DNA of 21,341 nt from JAYSFC01 sp041913505 (GCA_041913505.1 JAYSFC010000058.1:1-21341); one strand, 5' to 3'. Positions 1 through 6,706 are shown, numbered from the stretch's first letter. Translations and numbers: made by a program. The notes: generated from the sequence alone by a model not told the origin.

Positions 1-147
<147 letters not shown>

Positions 148-156
148 CCGCTCCTG

Positions 157-792
157 TCACAGGCTCTGCGCCGCCACCGCGCGCACGAGCCGCGCGGCGG
201 GCGCCGCCAGCCCGCGCAGCTCGCCCGCGCGACCTTGCTCGATGGTCTGCAACACCAGTTCGTTGATGCCGCCCACCACCGTGAGCGCCATCTCGTCCGT
301 CAGATGCACGGGCGGCTCGCCCACGGCATGGTTGCCATGGATCGACTCCTGGATGAAGCGGGCGATCTCGCCATTCACGCGGCGCCGCGCGAGCAGGCCC
401 TGCAGGCCCAGCCCCAGGATTTCGACGAACAGCGTACGCAGCAGCGCCGGGTCCTGAGCCAGGTAGTCGAAGTACAGCGCCAGCGTGCGCTCCACCTGCT
501 CGTGCCAGGGCCGCCTTGCATCGAACCCGCCGCTCACAGCCTCCAGCGCCAGATGACCAGCCGCCTCGTAGAGTGCGATCAGGCAATCGGCCTTGGTCTC
601 GAAGTGCTCATAGAAGGTGCGCCGCGACACGGCCGCCTCGCGCACGATGTCTGCAATGGTCGTGTCGGCATAGCCCTTGGCCGCCACGGCCCGCGCCATG
701 CCTTTCAGCAGGCGCGCGCGGTGCGTGTTCTCGATCTTTTGGGCGGGCCGGCCAGCGGCCTTCGGTGCGGTGGCATCGCTCATGGAAGGCAT
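157..792 (-). CDS. TetR/AcrR family transcriptional regulator
   Basis: About 211 aa, a normal TetR length. The N-terminal third holds the TetR helix-turn-helix: KGYADTTIADIVREAAVSR, then RTFYEHFETKADCLIALYEA. The C-terminal helices form the variable ligand/dimer domain. The start is uncertain: ATG at 792 (MPSMSD) has a weak GAG just upstream, and ATG at 783 (MSDATAP) is possible. It is divergent from the metal-dependent hydrolase gene starting at 906, and the 113 bp between them hold a TTGACA box inside an imperfect palindrome (816-831). It therefore probably represses itself and/or that neighbour. TetR-hydrolase pairing suggests control of a lipid- or xenobiotic-type response, but no ligand can be inferred from the sequence. 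Confidence 0.9.
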   Translation of the reverse strand: MPSMSDATAPKAAGRPAQKIENTHRARLLKGMARAVAAKGYADTTIADIVREAAVSRRTFYEHFETKADCLIALYEAAGHLALEAVSGGFDARRPWHEQVERTLALYFDYLAQDPALLRTLFVEILGLGLQGLLARRRVNGEIARFIQESIHGNHAVGEPPVHLTDEMALTVVGGINELVLQTIEQGRAGELRGLAAPAARLVRAVAAQSL

Positions 793-815
793 ATTCTCGC
801 ACCGAGGGTGCAAAC

Positions 816-849
816 GGTATTTGACAGTACCACCCCTTGGGCGCACGAT
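816..849 (+). promoter_or_regulatory. Candidate promoter and TetR operator in the tetR/hydrolase divergent region
   Basis: An imperfect palindrome GGTATTTGACAGTACC (816-831, arms GGTA/TACC with further symmetric T/A pairs) overlaps a perfect -35 box TTGACA (821-826). A 17-bp spacer leads to CACGAT (844-849), a weak -10. A repressor bound here would block RNA polymerase for the rightward gene. The geometry is typical of TetR self-operators. That the TetR at 157-792 binds here is inferred from position only. Confidence 0.45.
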
Positions 850-905
850 TTCAAAAGGTGGCGCACCGCTGTTTCTACCCTTTCGCCGCCGAAGAGAACT
901 CCACC

Positions 906-1013
906 ATGACCGACCTCGTCGTCCGCCGCCTCCTGATCGACCTGCAGGCTCCCATCTAGCGCCACTGGTGCGGCGCGGACCCGTTCCGCACCGCACTCTT
1001 CAACGCGCTGTCG
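906..1013 (+). pseudogene. 5' part of the metal-dependent hydrolase gene, cut by an in-frame TAG
   Basis: ATG at 906 is preceded by a purine-rich ribosome site (GAAGAGAA). The frame reads MTDLVVRRLLIDLQAPI, then TAG at 957-959, then continues open as RHWCGADPFRTALFNALS straight into the 239-codon frame at 1014. The segment after the stop has the same composition and protein-like character as the rest, and it joins the downstream frame without a shift. This looks like a full-length gene (906-1733, 275 sense codons plus the amber codon) with a single nonsense codon at position 18, not a short gene. A sequencing error, true gene decay, or amber read-through would all look like this. Confidence 0.7.
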
Positions 1014-1733
1014 ATGAGTTTTCCCGTGGGCGAGCAGTTCTTCATCGACTCCGTGCGCGATGCGCTCCAGGCGCTGCCACCCGCGCGCCAATCCGAGTAC
1101 GCCGCCGAGGTGAAGGGCTTCATCGGGCAGGAGGCCACGCACCGCCGCATCCACGCCCTGTTCAACGACCACCTGGAGCGTCAGGGCCTGGCGAATGGCT
1201 GGGCTGGGCGCGTGCTGGCCCGATTGCCGATGTTCCGGGGCGAAGACCCACGCCACGCACTCGCCGTGACGGCCGCGAACGAGCATTTCACGGCCATCCT
1301 TGCCGAGTGGCTGCTGGGCCATCCCGACATGCTGGCCGGCAGCGAAGAGCGCCTCTCTACCTTGTGGCTCTGGCATAGCGCCGAGGAGGCCGAGCACAAG
1401 AGCACGGCCTTCGACCTGTACCAGGCCCTTGGCGGCGATCACCACTGGCGCGTGCGGTGGTTCCGCCGTATCTCGCTGATCTTCGTGGCCGACCTCACCC
1501 GCCAGACGCTCAGCAACCTGCACCGCGACGGCACGCTGTGGCAATGGCGCACCTGGCGCAGCGCAGCCCGCCATCTGCTGGGCCGCGACGGCATGGTGCG
1601 CCGCACCTTCGCGCCCTGGCGCGCCTACCTGCGCCCGGACTTCCACCCGCGCCAGCTCAGTAGCGATCTCTCGCAGCGCTGGCTCGAAGACCATGCCCGC
1701 ACCTTCAGAATCGTGGGGGCCGCCGCGGACTGA
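1014..1733 (+). CDS. Metal-dependent hydrolase-like protein (PF10118-type), body of the interrupted gene
   Basis: 239 codons from an internal ATG. The protein resembles the predicted metal-dependent hydrolase family, which is helical with metal-ligand-like ExxH motifs. Visible motifs are E40-A-T-H43 followed by H47, a helix with E90-H91, and H121-S-A-E124-E125-A-E127-H128. Paired ExxH motifs like these are what di-iron, ferritin-like proteins carry, so a metal-binding role is likely; the substrate is unknown. ATG 1014 has no Shine-Dalgarno sequence. The native start is almost certainly ATG 906, and this frame would be made only by re-initiation after the TAG at 957 or by read-through. The gene ends about 30 bp upstream of the ffs start, so ffs promoter elements abut its 3' end. 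The divergent TetR is the likely regulator. Confidence 0.75.
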   Translation: MSFPVGEQFFIDSVRDALQALPPARQSEYAAEVKGFIGQEATHRRIHALFNDHLERQGLANGWAGRVLARLPMFRGEDPRHALAVTAANEHFTAILAEWLLGHPDMLAGSEERLSTLWLWHSAEEAEHKSTAFDLYQALGGDHHWRVRWFRRISLIFVADLTRQTLSNLHRDGTLWQWRTWRSAARHLLGRDGMVRRTFAPWRAYLRPDFHPRQLSSDLSQRWLEDHARTFRIVGAAAD

Positions 1734-1760
1734 GCCCTGCGGGATCGCCTACAATACGCG
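1726..1760 (+). promoter_or_regulatory. Native promoter of the left ffs copy
   Basis: A strong -10 box TACAAT lies at 1750-1755, six bases before the 5' end of the SRP RNA stem. The -35 is poor (CGGACT at 1726-1731, 18-bp spacer) and overlaps the last codons and stop of the hydrolase gene. This -10 is absent upstream of the right copy, so only the left copy keeps a normally placed chromosomal promoter. Confidence 0.6.
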
Positions 1761-1761
1761 G

Positions 1762-1860
1762 TGACGGGCCTCCTCGCATGGGGAAGCGGCCAACCGGGTC
1801 AGGTGGGGAACCAAGCAGCCCTAACCGTGGATACAGTGCCGGGGGTAAGGCTCGTCAACT
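1762..1860 (+). ncRNA. ffs: Small signal recognition particle (4.5S-type) RNA, left copy
   Basis: The RNA is recognised by the conserved apical domain at 1797-1820: GGTCAGG, a GGAA tetraloop closed by TGG/CCA, then AAGCAGCC. This is the Ffh (SRP54) M-domain binding site. The ends pair: TGACGGGCCT (1762-1771) with AGGCTCGTCA (1848-1857), with one G-U pair. The expected product is a roughly 97-nt hairpin RNA that, with Ffh and FtsY, targets nascent inner-membrane proteins to the Sec translocon. The TACAAT box 6 bp upstream gives a normal promoter. The 3' side continues into AT-rich island DNA (TCTTCTCAAAAAATC) instead of the CCCCTTTT found after the right copy, so its termination may be altered. 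Confidence 0.93.
1762..1860 (+). repeat. 99-bp direct repeat, left attachment site (attL)
   Basis: Exact 99-bp match to 7574-7672. The identity begins precisely at the first base of the SRP RNA terminal stem and stops two to three bases after its last. Sequences diverge immediately on both sides. The tyrosine recombinase gene begins 109 bp to the right. Direct repeats of a small RNA gene bounding an island with an adjacent integrase are the standard mark of site-specific integration. Confidence 0.88.
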
Positions 1861-1969
1861 TCTTCTCAAAAAATCTTTATAAATCAACCAGTTAGCCAAA
1901 TTAGCTGACTTGATTTCAAGATTTTGTACGACATGGGTGTCACACGTAACCTGTTTTCAGGAGTGCGGC
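1861..1969. other. AT-rich attL-proximal segment upstream of the integrase
   Basis: This is 109 bp of AT-rich DNA between the left ffs copy and the integrase start. It holds a near-inverted repeat AGTTAGC/GCTGACT (about 1890-1910) that includes two direct TTAGC words. Such short repeats beside an attachment site may be recombinase arm or excisionase sites, but that is a guess. No clear promoter for the integrase was found, so transcription from the ffs promoter running through attL is possible. Confidence 0.35.
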
Positions 1970-3193
1970 GTGGCCCAAAAACTCACCGGCTTGTTTCGAA
2001 GAGGTAGCAGTTACTACCTGCGAGTGGTTCTTCCCAAGGAACACCCTCAGCATCACTTGTTTCATCGGGGGTGCTGGGTCAAGTCTCTCGGGCCATGCAG
2101 CTACAAAGATGCCGTTCGCCTTGGCACTCTCAAACGGGCCGAGATCGTTTCTGGGTTTGAACATCGGCACGCTGAAACGGCGAGACCCAAGTTGGTAGGC
2201 CAGGACAGCGTGCAACCCGCCAAGCCTGCAGACACAAGTCCTGATCAACCTGTCCTCCTTCGTGCGGCGTATGACCGTTGGGTTGTATCCAAGCCCAGGA
2301 CGGACGACTCCATAGCAGCCTGCAATAGGGCCTTGAAGCTCTTCGAGCAGCAGACCGGCAACCCTCCCCTACACAAGCTCACAAGAGCGCAGGGAGACGC
2401 CTTTAGGGCCTGGCTACAGGCTCAACCTACTTCATCCAAAACCGCCCGTGACAGACTGAACTGGATCAAAGTTCTGCTCAAGTACGCCTGCCAGGATCTG
2501 GAAGTGCTCGCGAAGAGTCCCTGGACGGGTCTGGACATCAAGGTCAAGGCGAAACACCAACGCACACCATGGAGCGAGAGGCATCTGGCCACGCTGATGT
2601 CACACCCGATCTGGCAGAAGGGGGAGTTGCCAGAAGACAAAAAGGCTGGCGGCATTGCCGCCTTTTGGATTCCGCTGCTCGCGATGTATACGGGAGCACG
2701 ATGCTCGGAACTGTGCCAGTTGCTGACCTCCAACATCGACTCCAAGGCAGCAATCCCAACCATCACCTTCACGGACGAAGCCGAAGGCCAGCGCATCAAA
2801 ACCGCAGCCGGTACGCGCGTCGTTCCAATTCACGACGAACTCGTTCAACTTGGGTTCTTGGACTATGTGAACTCGCTCCAGGCCGGTCCGCTATGGCCCG
2901 CTCTTCCTCAAAGAGATCAGAAACCCGGTGGATATTTCAGTCAATTCTTCGGCCACCTGAGAAAGTCGCTGGGGATTCCGCCGAGCATGGTGTTGCATTC
3001 GTTCCGACACAACGTTCGAACCGCTTTAATGGAAGCAGGTGTGACTGAACCCGTGATAGATCGCCTGTTGGGCCATGAGCCAGGGGGCAGCGTCGGCGCA
3101 CGGGTATATACACATATCCCACTCTCATCGTTTCGAGCCGCCATCCAGAAATTGAAGTACCCCCATCTTGCGAACCTTACGCCAGATTCATAG
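1970..3193 (+). CDS. int: Tyrosine recombinase (site-specific integrase of the island)
   Basis: 407 aa from GTG 1970, chosen because CAGGAG lies 6 bp upstream; an in-frame TTG at 1910 has no such site. The N-terminus (LFRRGSSYYLRVVLPKEHPQ) resembles the small DUF6538-type domain common in proteobacterial island integrases. A SAM-like core-binding domain follows at about residues 95-190, then the catalytic domain. Catalytic residues visible are R244 (YTGARCSEL), a beta-strand K near 277, H343-x2-R346 (LHSFRHN), H369 (LLGHE) and the nucleophile Y380 (ARVYTHIP). The set is complete, so the enzyme should be active. It lies directly inside the left ffs repeat and points away from it, as island integrases usually do. 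It most likely cuts within the SRP RNA sequence. Confidence 0.92.
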   Translation: MAQKLTGLFRRGSSYYLRVVLPKEHPQHHLFHRGCWVKSLGPCSYKDAVRLGTLKRAEIVSGFEHRHAETARPKLVGQDSVQPAKPADTSPDQPVLLRAAYDRWVVSKPRTDDSIAACNRALKLFEQQTGNPPLHKLTRAQGDAFRAWLQAQPTSSKTARDRLNWIKVLLKYACQDLEVLAKSPWTGLDIKVKAKHQRTPWSERHLATLMSHPIWQKGELPEDKKAGGIAAFWIPLLAMYTGARCSELCQLLTSNIDSKAAIPTITFTDEAEGQRIKTAAGTRVVPIHDELVQLGFLDYVNSLQAGPLWPALPQRDQKPGGYFSQFFGHLRKSLGIPPSMVLHSFRHNVRTALMEAGVTEPVIDRLLGHEPGGSVGARVYTHIPLSSFRAAIQKLKYPHLANLTPDS

Positions 3194-3469
3194 ATAGATA
3201 GGCGTTCAATAAAAAATCAGACTCAAACTCGCCGCCAGCGCCCTGAATGCACCCAAATTAGCAAGTAAATCCATCACCAGCCCCTTCAAATACTCAAGCA
3301 ATACAAACACCCGAAAGTAAAGGAATTTCCTCGAAAATTGAGCCAAATCAACCACAAACTCCGAAGAATGACATATTGCACCGGCATTACATTGACCGGG
3401 GCATCAAGGATGCTTCCGAATCGCTGACACGGATTCAGACAGAGCGGCAACCCTTCTCAAAAGCGATTT
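3194..3469. other. AT-rich intergenic segment with a decayed coding scrap
   Basis: The first 165 bp hold no gene I can support. The remainder contains scrap A (listed separately). No terminator with a clear T-run was found after the integrase. Confidence 0.4.
3361..3450 (+). pseudogene. Decayed coding scrap A (PKNDILHRHY...), homologous to scrap B
   Basis: Read in the frame starting at 3361, 30 codons give PKNDILHRHYIDRGIKDASE and then SLTRIQTERQ. Scrap B at 4150 reads PKTDVLHRHYAGVVIKNARE and then ALKRIEAAPQ. By my count 15 of 30 residues and 58 of 90 bases are identical, with many differences in third codon positions, so both descend from related protein-coding genes. No start codon or complete gene surrounds it. 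The x-LHRHY-x(4)-IK-x-A pattern could be the nucleophile-tyrosine tail of a tyrosine recombinase, but this is only a resemblance. Confidence 0.45.
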
Positions 3470-3988
3470 TTAGGCCGCACGACCGCACATACCATCCAGC
3501 GACTCAATAGATTCATTTTTGTAATATCTTCCATTAACCATCCCTCCATTGTCAATATATCGCCTCTTCTTCAGAGCAGAAAAACTCTGTTCGCAATCCA
3601 ACACTATTTCACAAGCAACTGTTGCAAGTCGATCTTCCAACCTACGCCCATTACGCTGCCAAGCAACTGGTTTATTCCAAACCATCCCATCATCTCCTCG
3701 CCGGGACAAACCACCGCCAACCTTGCAACCGGCAACCTGAAAATCAAAGAACAACCTACCACCAGATTTGAAAATTTTCACAACACCCAATTGATAATTT
3801 CTGCTATCCGGGTTTTTATGCAAACTTTGAGGCTTGAGGTAGAACTCATAATCCTCGCTCACCAACTCAGAAACGGTCACCCACTCACCCCCCAGAGTAT
3901 TACCATGCAATACCTCACCAGTTGCAGCAGTAGAATTATCCAATGACAAAAAACAAAACACTGCCATTGCAAAATAACCAATTTTCAT
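3470..3988 (-). CDS. Orphan secreted/periplasmic protein of unknown function
   Basis: 172 aa, leftward. It begins with a plausible signal peptide (MKIGYFAMAVFCFLSLDNSTAATG), with likely cleavage after an Ala around residues 21-23. The mature part contains four cysteines (AGCKV, VACEIV, LDCEQS, GMCGR), an even number suited to disulfides in the periplasm. Aromatic and basic patches such as EDYEFYLKPQSL are present, and no family was recognised. Codon usage is strongly AT-biased relative to the chromosome, pointing to recent acquisition. The ribosome site is weak (GGA about 8 bp upstream). It stands alone between the two homologous scraps A and B, as though the pair marks an older insertion around it. 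Confidence 0.65.
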   Translation of the reverse strand: MKIGYFAMAVFCFLSLDNSTAATGEVLHGNTLGGEWVTVSELVSEDYEFYLKPQSLHKNPDSRNYQLGVVKIFKSGGRLFFDFQVAGCKVGGGLSRRGDDGMVWNKPVAWQRNGRRLEDRLATVACEIVLDCEQSFSALKKRRYIDNGGMVNGRYYKNESIESLDGMCGRAA

Positions 3989-4475
3989 AATAAAAATCCA
4001 AAATACACTAACACATCAACTCAGACTCGTACATAGTCAAGGCTGGACTCACCCTCACAAATTTGCTTGATCTGCACAAGCAGGCTACTATAGCCGAAGA
4101 AAAACAGACCCCATTTAATTGAGTTACACCTCATTTTAACTACAGGATACCCAAGACCGATGTGCTACATCGGCATTATGCTGGCGTGGTTATCAAGAAT
4201 GCGCGAGAGGCGCTGAAGCGGATTGAGGCAGCACCGCAGCTCCTGATCATGGACGCTTGCCAGACCACATAGGCGCGGGCTTGGCGCACGAATCGACGAT
4301 TGATGGAGGATGCCACCCGCAACGAAAAGGCCCTGGCGCCGTCCTGGTGCAATTAGACGGATATTGACCGTACGTTCTCCGTAGACCCACTAGTGTTCAA
4401 AATTCGCCATACAACCATGAGTGGCAGGTGGCGGCTCGTGAAAGCGGGCGTTCAACGATCTGGTGCAAGCCTATG
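3989..4475. other. 487-bp non-coding island segment with scrap B
   Basis: No intact gene is visible. It contains scrap B at 4150-4269. Beyond B's TAG the same frame continues as ARAWRTNRRLMEDATRNEKA with two further stops before 4475, which suggests a longer degenerate gene. A short hairpin GCCTA-TGT-TAGGC (4469-4481) overlaps the stop codon of the leftward gene at 4476. Confidence 0.4.
4150..4269 (+). pseudogene. Decayed coding scrap B (PKTDVLHRHY...), homologous to scrap A
   Basis: In frame from 4150: PKTDVLHRHYAGVVIKNARE, ALKRIEAAPQ, LLIMDACQTT and TAG at 4267-4269. The first 30 codons match scrap A at 50% identity. An upstream in-frame extension (NYRI) exists but no start codon or ribosome site. 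The RHY with a following amphipathic helix resembles the extreme C-terminus of tyrosine recombinases, where the nucleophile Tyr is followed by a short helix. It would then be a leftover of an earlier integrase. The assignment is tentative. Confidence 0.45.
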
Positions 4476-5186
4476 TTAGGCATTTGCCCTCACGACGCCG
4501 AGTTCTTCAAGTGCTTCGAATATATTCTCGAAAGCCAAAACTAGATTTTGGTCTATGTACTCTCGTTGATGCGCAAACAAGAGCACCTGTATTGTTGTGT
4601 TGAAGCATGCCCACGCATTTGAGAACCTATAGGCGGAGAACTTCCAGTCAACTGCCACGTTAAGATCGGGACGCGAAAGCGCGTTCTTGAGTTCTAGAGT
4701 TGGGTGCACGGCCATGTCTCTGAACTTAATGATGTCAATGATGGCCTTCTTTAGCTCCTTAACGTACTTGTTCTCCGGCTTCAGCACGCGCCGGATTACT
4801 TCGAAAATCTGATCGCCGCGTCCCGTCCTGTTTACTTTCCACTTATTGATATCCGCTTCGGAGAGCTTAGCGTACGGACGTAGCATGTCATAGAGCGAAT
4901 CAAGAGCAATACCACAGGAAACGACAACCTCCATTGAGGGGGCTAACTCGGCAATCAGCATTGCCTTTTGGTGATCAGCGTCATCATCCCAATTCGATTC
5001 AATATCCTCTGACGCACATTTGGCGTCTTTCAATCTATCTCTGGCAATTCTCAACCAAAGCGGAATTACGTTGTAGGCCGTTGAAAGAACAAGCTTGGAC
5101 GCCGACTGCCCTGACTCGTCCATGGAGATGACGAAATCGCCAGCTAGTATCCCGACAGTCATGCCCTTGAAGATCAGAACGCCCAT
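4476..5186 (-). CDS. HEPN-like domain protein of unknown function
   Basis: 236 aa from ATG 5186; M9 and M22 are alternative starts, and none has a strong ribosome site. No family was recognised outright. The helical central part carries FRDMAVHP with R156-D-M-A-V-H161. This R-x4-H motif, with a polar residue after the Arg, is the hallmark of HEPN domains, many of which are RNases in toxin-antitoxin and defence systems. An earlier helix, CGIALDSLYDMLRPYAK (from about residue 91), would fit the first long HEPN helix. The acidic stretch SNWDDDADHQKA is also notable. No nucleotidyltransferase (MNT) partner or other antitoxin is adjacent. Codon usage is AT-rich compared with the host. The IS element begins 28 bp upstream of the start and may have removed its promoter or a partner gene. 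A HEPN role is a hypothesis from one motif. Confidence 0.6.
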   Translation of the reverse strand: MGVLIFKGMTVGILAGDFVISMDESGQSASKLVLSTAYNVIPLWLRIARDRLKDAKCASEDIESNWDDDADHQKAMLIAELAPSMEVVVSCGIALDSLYDMLRPYAKLSEADINKWKVNRTGRGDQIFEVIRRVLKPENKYVKELKKAIIDIIKFRDMAVHPTLELKNALSRPDLNVAVDWKFSAYRFSNAWACFNTTIQVLLFAHQREYIDQNLVLAFENIFEALEELGVVRANA

Positions 5187-5214
5187 ATTTCAACGATCGC
5201 CATAAACGATGGTG

Positions 5215-5233
5215 GGGCGTTGTTGCACATATC
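5215..5233 (+). repeat. Left terminal inverted repeat of the IS5-family element
   Basis: GGGCGTTGTTGCACATATC, complementary at 16 of 19 positions to the right end at 6231-6249. Confidence 0.8.
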
Positions 5234-5258
5234 CCAGTCTCGGCTGGGGTAGGCTCGG

Positions 5259-6194
5259 ATGATGAGTGAAACGAGCTGGGGCCGGCGCAAGTACCGCACC
5301 ACAAATTGGAAAGCCTACAACGCAGCATTGAAGGCGCGAGGCGATTTGACCATCTGGCTGGACTCTGGACTGCAGTGGCTTGCCCCGCCCACGGGCAAGC
5401 GCGGACGCAGCCAGACCTTCTCGGATGCAGCTATCCAGTTTTGCCTGACCATCAAATGCTTGTTTGGCTTGCCGCTGCGCCAGACGTTGGGGTTGGTGCA
5501 GTCTCTGCTCAAAATGGCGGGGCTGCCTTGGGCTGCGCCCGACTACAGCACGGTGTGCCGCAGGCAAAAGGGCTTGGATGTGCGAGTGCACTACCGCCCA
5601 AGCCGCAACGGCCTGCATATGCTTGCAGACTCCACGGGCATCAAGTTCTTGGGCGAAGGCGAGTGGAAAACCAAGAAGCATGGAGCTGAGCGGCGTCGCC
5701 AGTGGCGCAAGGTGCATCTGGGCATTGATGCAGAGACTTTGCAGATACGAGCCATGGTGGTGACCACCAACGAGGTGGGAGACTCGCCAGTAGCGGCCGA
5801 GCTACTGAGCCAAATACCAAGCCATGAAAAGCTTGCCAGTTTTACGGGTGATGGAGCGTATGACACGCAAGACGTGCATGAAGCTTGCCACTACTGGGGA
5901 GCTATCCCCATCATCCCTCCACGCAAAGGTGCGAGGCTGCGCAAAGGTTTGGCATTCGCTCATCGCAACGAGGCCGTAAGGGCATGCAAGCGACTTGGGC
6001 GTGTTATCTGGAAACGCTGGAGCGGCTATCACCGAAGATCATTGGTGGAGACGAAGATGAATTGCTTCAAGAGGCTGGGCGAGAAAGTGATGGCCAGGAC
6101 GTTTGAACGGCAGGTGGCCGAGCTCAACATCCGCGCCTCAATCCTCAACCGCTTCACTGAATTAGGCACGCCCCAAACGGTGGCAGTGGCATAA
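5259..6194 (+). CDS. IS5-family transposase
   Basis: 311 aa DDE transposase. Catalytic residues are visible: D124 (MLADSTG), D198 (FTGDGAYDT) and E264 (SLVETKMNCFK). The C-terminal signature Y257-x2-R260-x3-E264-x6-K271 is the Y(2)R(3)E(6)K pattern of the IS4/IS5 superfamily. The N-terminus (WGRRKYRTTNWKAYNAALK) and TFSDAAIQFCLTIKCLFGLPLRQT are typical of the IS903-like branch. The frame is intact and the triad complete, so the element may still be active. Start ATG 5259, with an equivalent ATG at 5262; GGTAGG lies a few bases upstream. Confidence 0.94.
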   Translation: MMSETSWGRRKYRTTNWKAYNAALKARGDLTIWLDSGLQWLAPPTGKRGRSQTFSDAAIQFCLTIKCLFGLPLRQTLGLVQSLLKMAGLPWAAPDYSTVCRRQKGLDVRVHYRPSRNGLHMLADSTGIKFLGEGEWKTKKHGAERRRQWRKVHLGIDAETLQIRAMVVTTNEVGDSPVAAELLSQIPSHEKLASFTGDGAYDTQDVHEACHYWGAIPIIPPRKGARLRKGLAFAHRNEAVRACKRLGRVIWKRWSGYHRRSLVETKMNCFKRLGEKVMARTFERQVAELNIRASILNRFTELGTPQTVAVA

Positions 6195-6230
6195 CTACGT
6201 CTGGGGCTGGGGAAAGCTCGACCACAGGCC

Positions 6231-6249
6231 GATTTATGCAACAAAGCCC
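6231..6249 (-). repeat. Right terminal inverted repeat of the IS5-family element
   Basis: On the minus strand it reads GGGCTTTGTTGCATAAATC, the IS903-like end. It pairs with 5215-5233 with three mismatches. Confidence 0.8.
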
Positions 6250-6706
6250 TGATGAACTATAGAGACTTAGATAAGTAAGTACATAGTTATTAGGGCCAAG
6301 AATGAGATGCAAGGCCAGACAAGGCTTTGCGTCGTCTTTTGACCCAGGAAAAACCGCGCACGGGTTCACATATAAGGAGCGGCCTGGCCAACCCGGATTG
6401 ATGAACACAGTACCTCCGACCTCGCCCCTTTTGTCTAGGGCTTCGGTGTTTTGGCCCAGTGATCAGAAAGATGAACCCAACCTTGCGTTCTTTGTTTACA
6501 TGCGAATATCAAAAAATTTGTTTACATGCAAATATCAAAAAATGATGCATAGGCGTTTCACTACACATATGCATACATCCTCGCCGATACAACACCCCAA
6601 CCTGTCCCGCGCATCCTGTCCTTGTCGGCACTGATCGCGGCGTCCTACAGTTTGTCCACACACAGGACGAACGTCCTTGAATGTGTACAGCGAACAGGAC
6701 ACCGAC
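6250..6706. other. 457-bp segment between the IS and the serine recombinase
   Basis: No convincing gene. A 110-codon frame from 6302 has no ribosome site and no recognisable content. The segment holds the 26-bp tandem repeat (6491-6542) and a short inverted repeat GGACGAACGTCC (6665-6676) just upstream of the recombinase. Both may be control or recombination sites for that gene. Confidence 0.4.
6491..6542. repeat. 26-bp tandem direct repeat, two copies
   Basis: Copy 1 spans 6491-6516 and copy 2 spans 6517-6542. They differ at one base only (TTTACATGCG versus TTTACATGCA). Each unit starts TTTGTTTACATGC, continues AATATC and ends in six A residues, so the phased A-tracts could bend the DNA. 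The repeat lies 165 bp upstream of the serine recombinase start. Confidence 0.8.

Larger units (their letters stand above)
5215..6249 (+). mobile_element. IS5-family (IS903-like) insertion sequence
   Basis: The element is 1,035 bp with 19-bp imperfect terminal inverted repeats matching at 16 of 19 positions (5215-5233 and 6231-6249; outer end GGGC(G/T)TTGTTGCA). These ends and size match the IS5 family, close to IS903-type ends that begin GGCTTTGTTG. It contains one intact transposase gene. No clean 9-bp or 4-bp target duplication was found at the ends: left flank CGATGGT, right flank TGATGAA, sharing only GATG. That suggests a later rearrangement on one side or an old insertion. Confidence 0.88.

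Noticed and set aside
1910..1969. Longer integrase start at TTG 1910
   Set aside because: GTG 1970 has CAGGAG at ideal spacing, and the conserved domain starts right after it.
4469..4481. GCCTATGTTAGGC at the 3' end of the HEPN-like gene, reminiscent of integron attC ends
   Set aside because: No second GTTRRRY/RYYYAAC core with the needed folded symmetry was found downstream, and no integron integrase of that type is recognised in the island.
4451..5198. A 10-bp direct repeat TTCAACGATC on both sides of the HEPN-like gene (4451-4460 and 5189-5198)
   Set aside because: It could be a target duplication, but there are no terminal inverted repeats or transposase within that segment. The repeat is short, so chance cannot be excluded.
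6302..6634. 110-codon frame from ATG between the IS and the serine recombinase
   Set aside because: No ribosome site, no recognisable motif, and it runs across the 26-bp tandem repeat.
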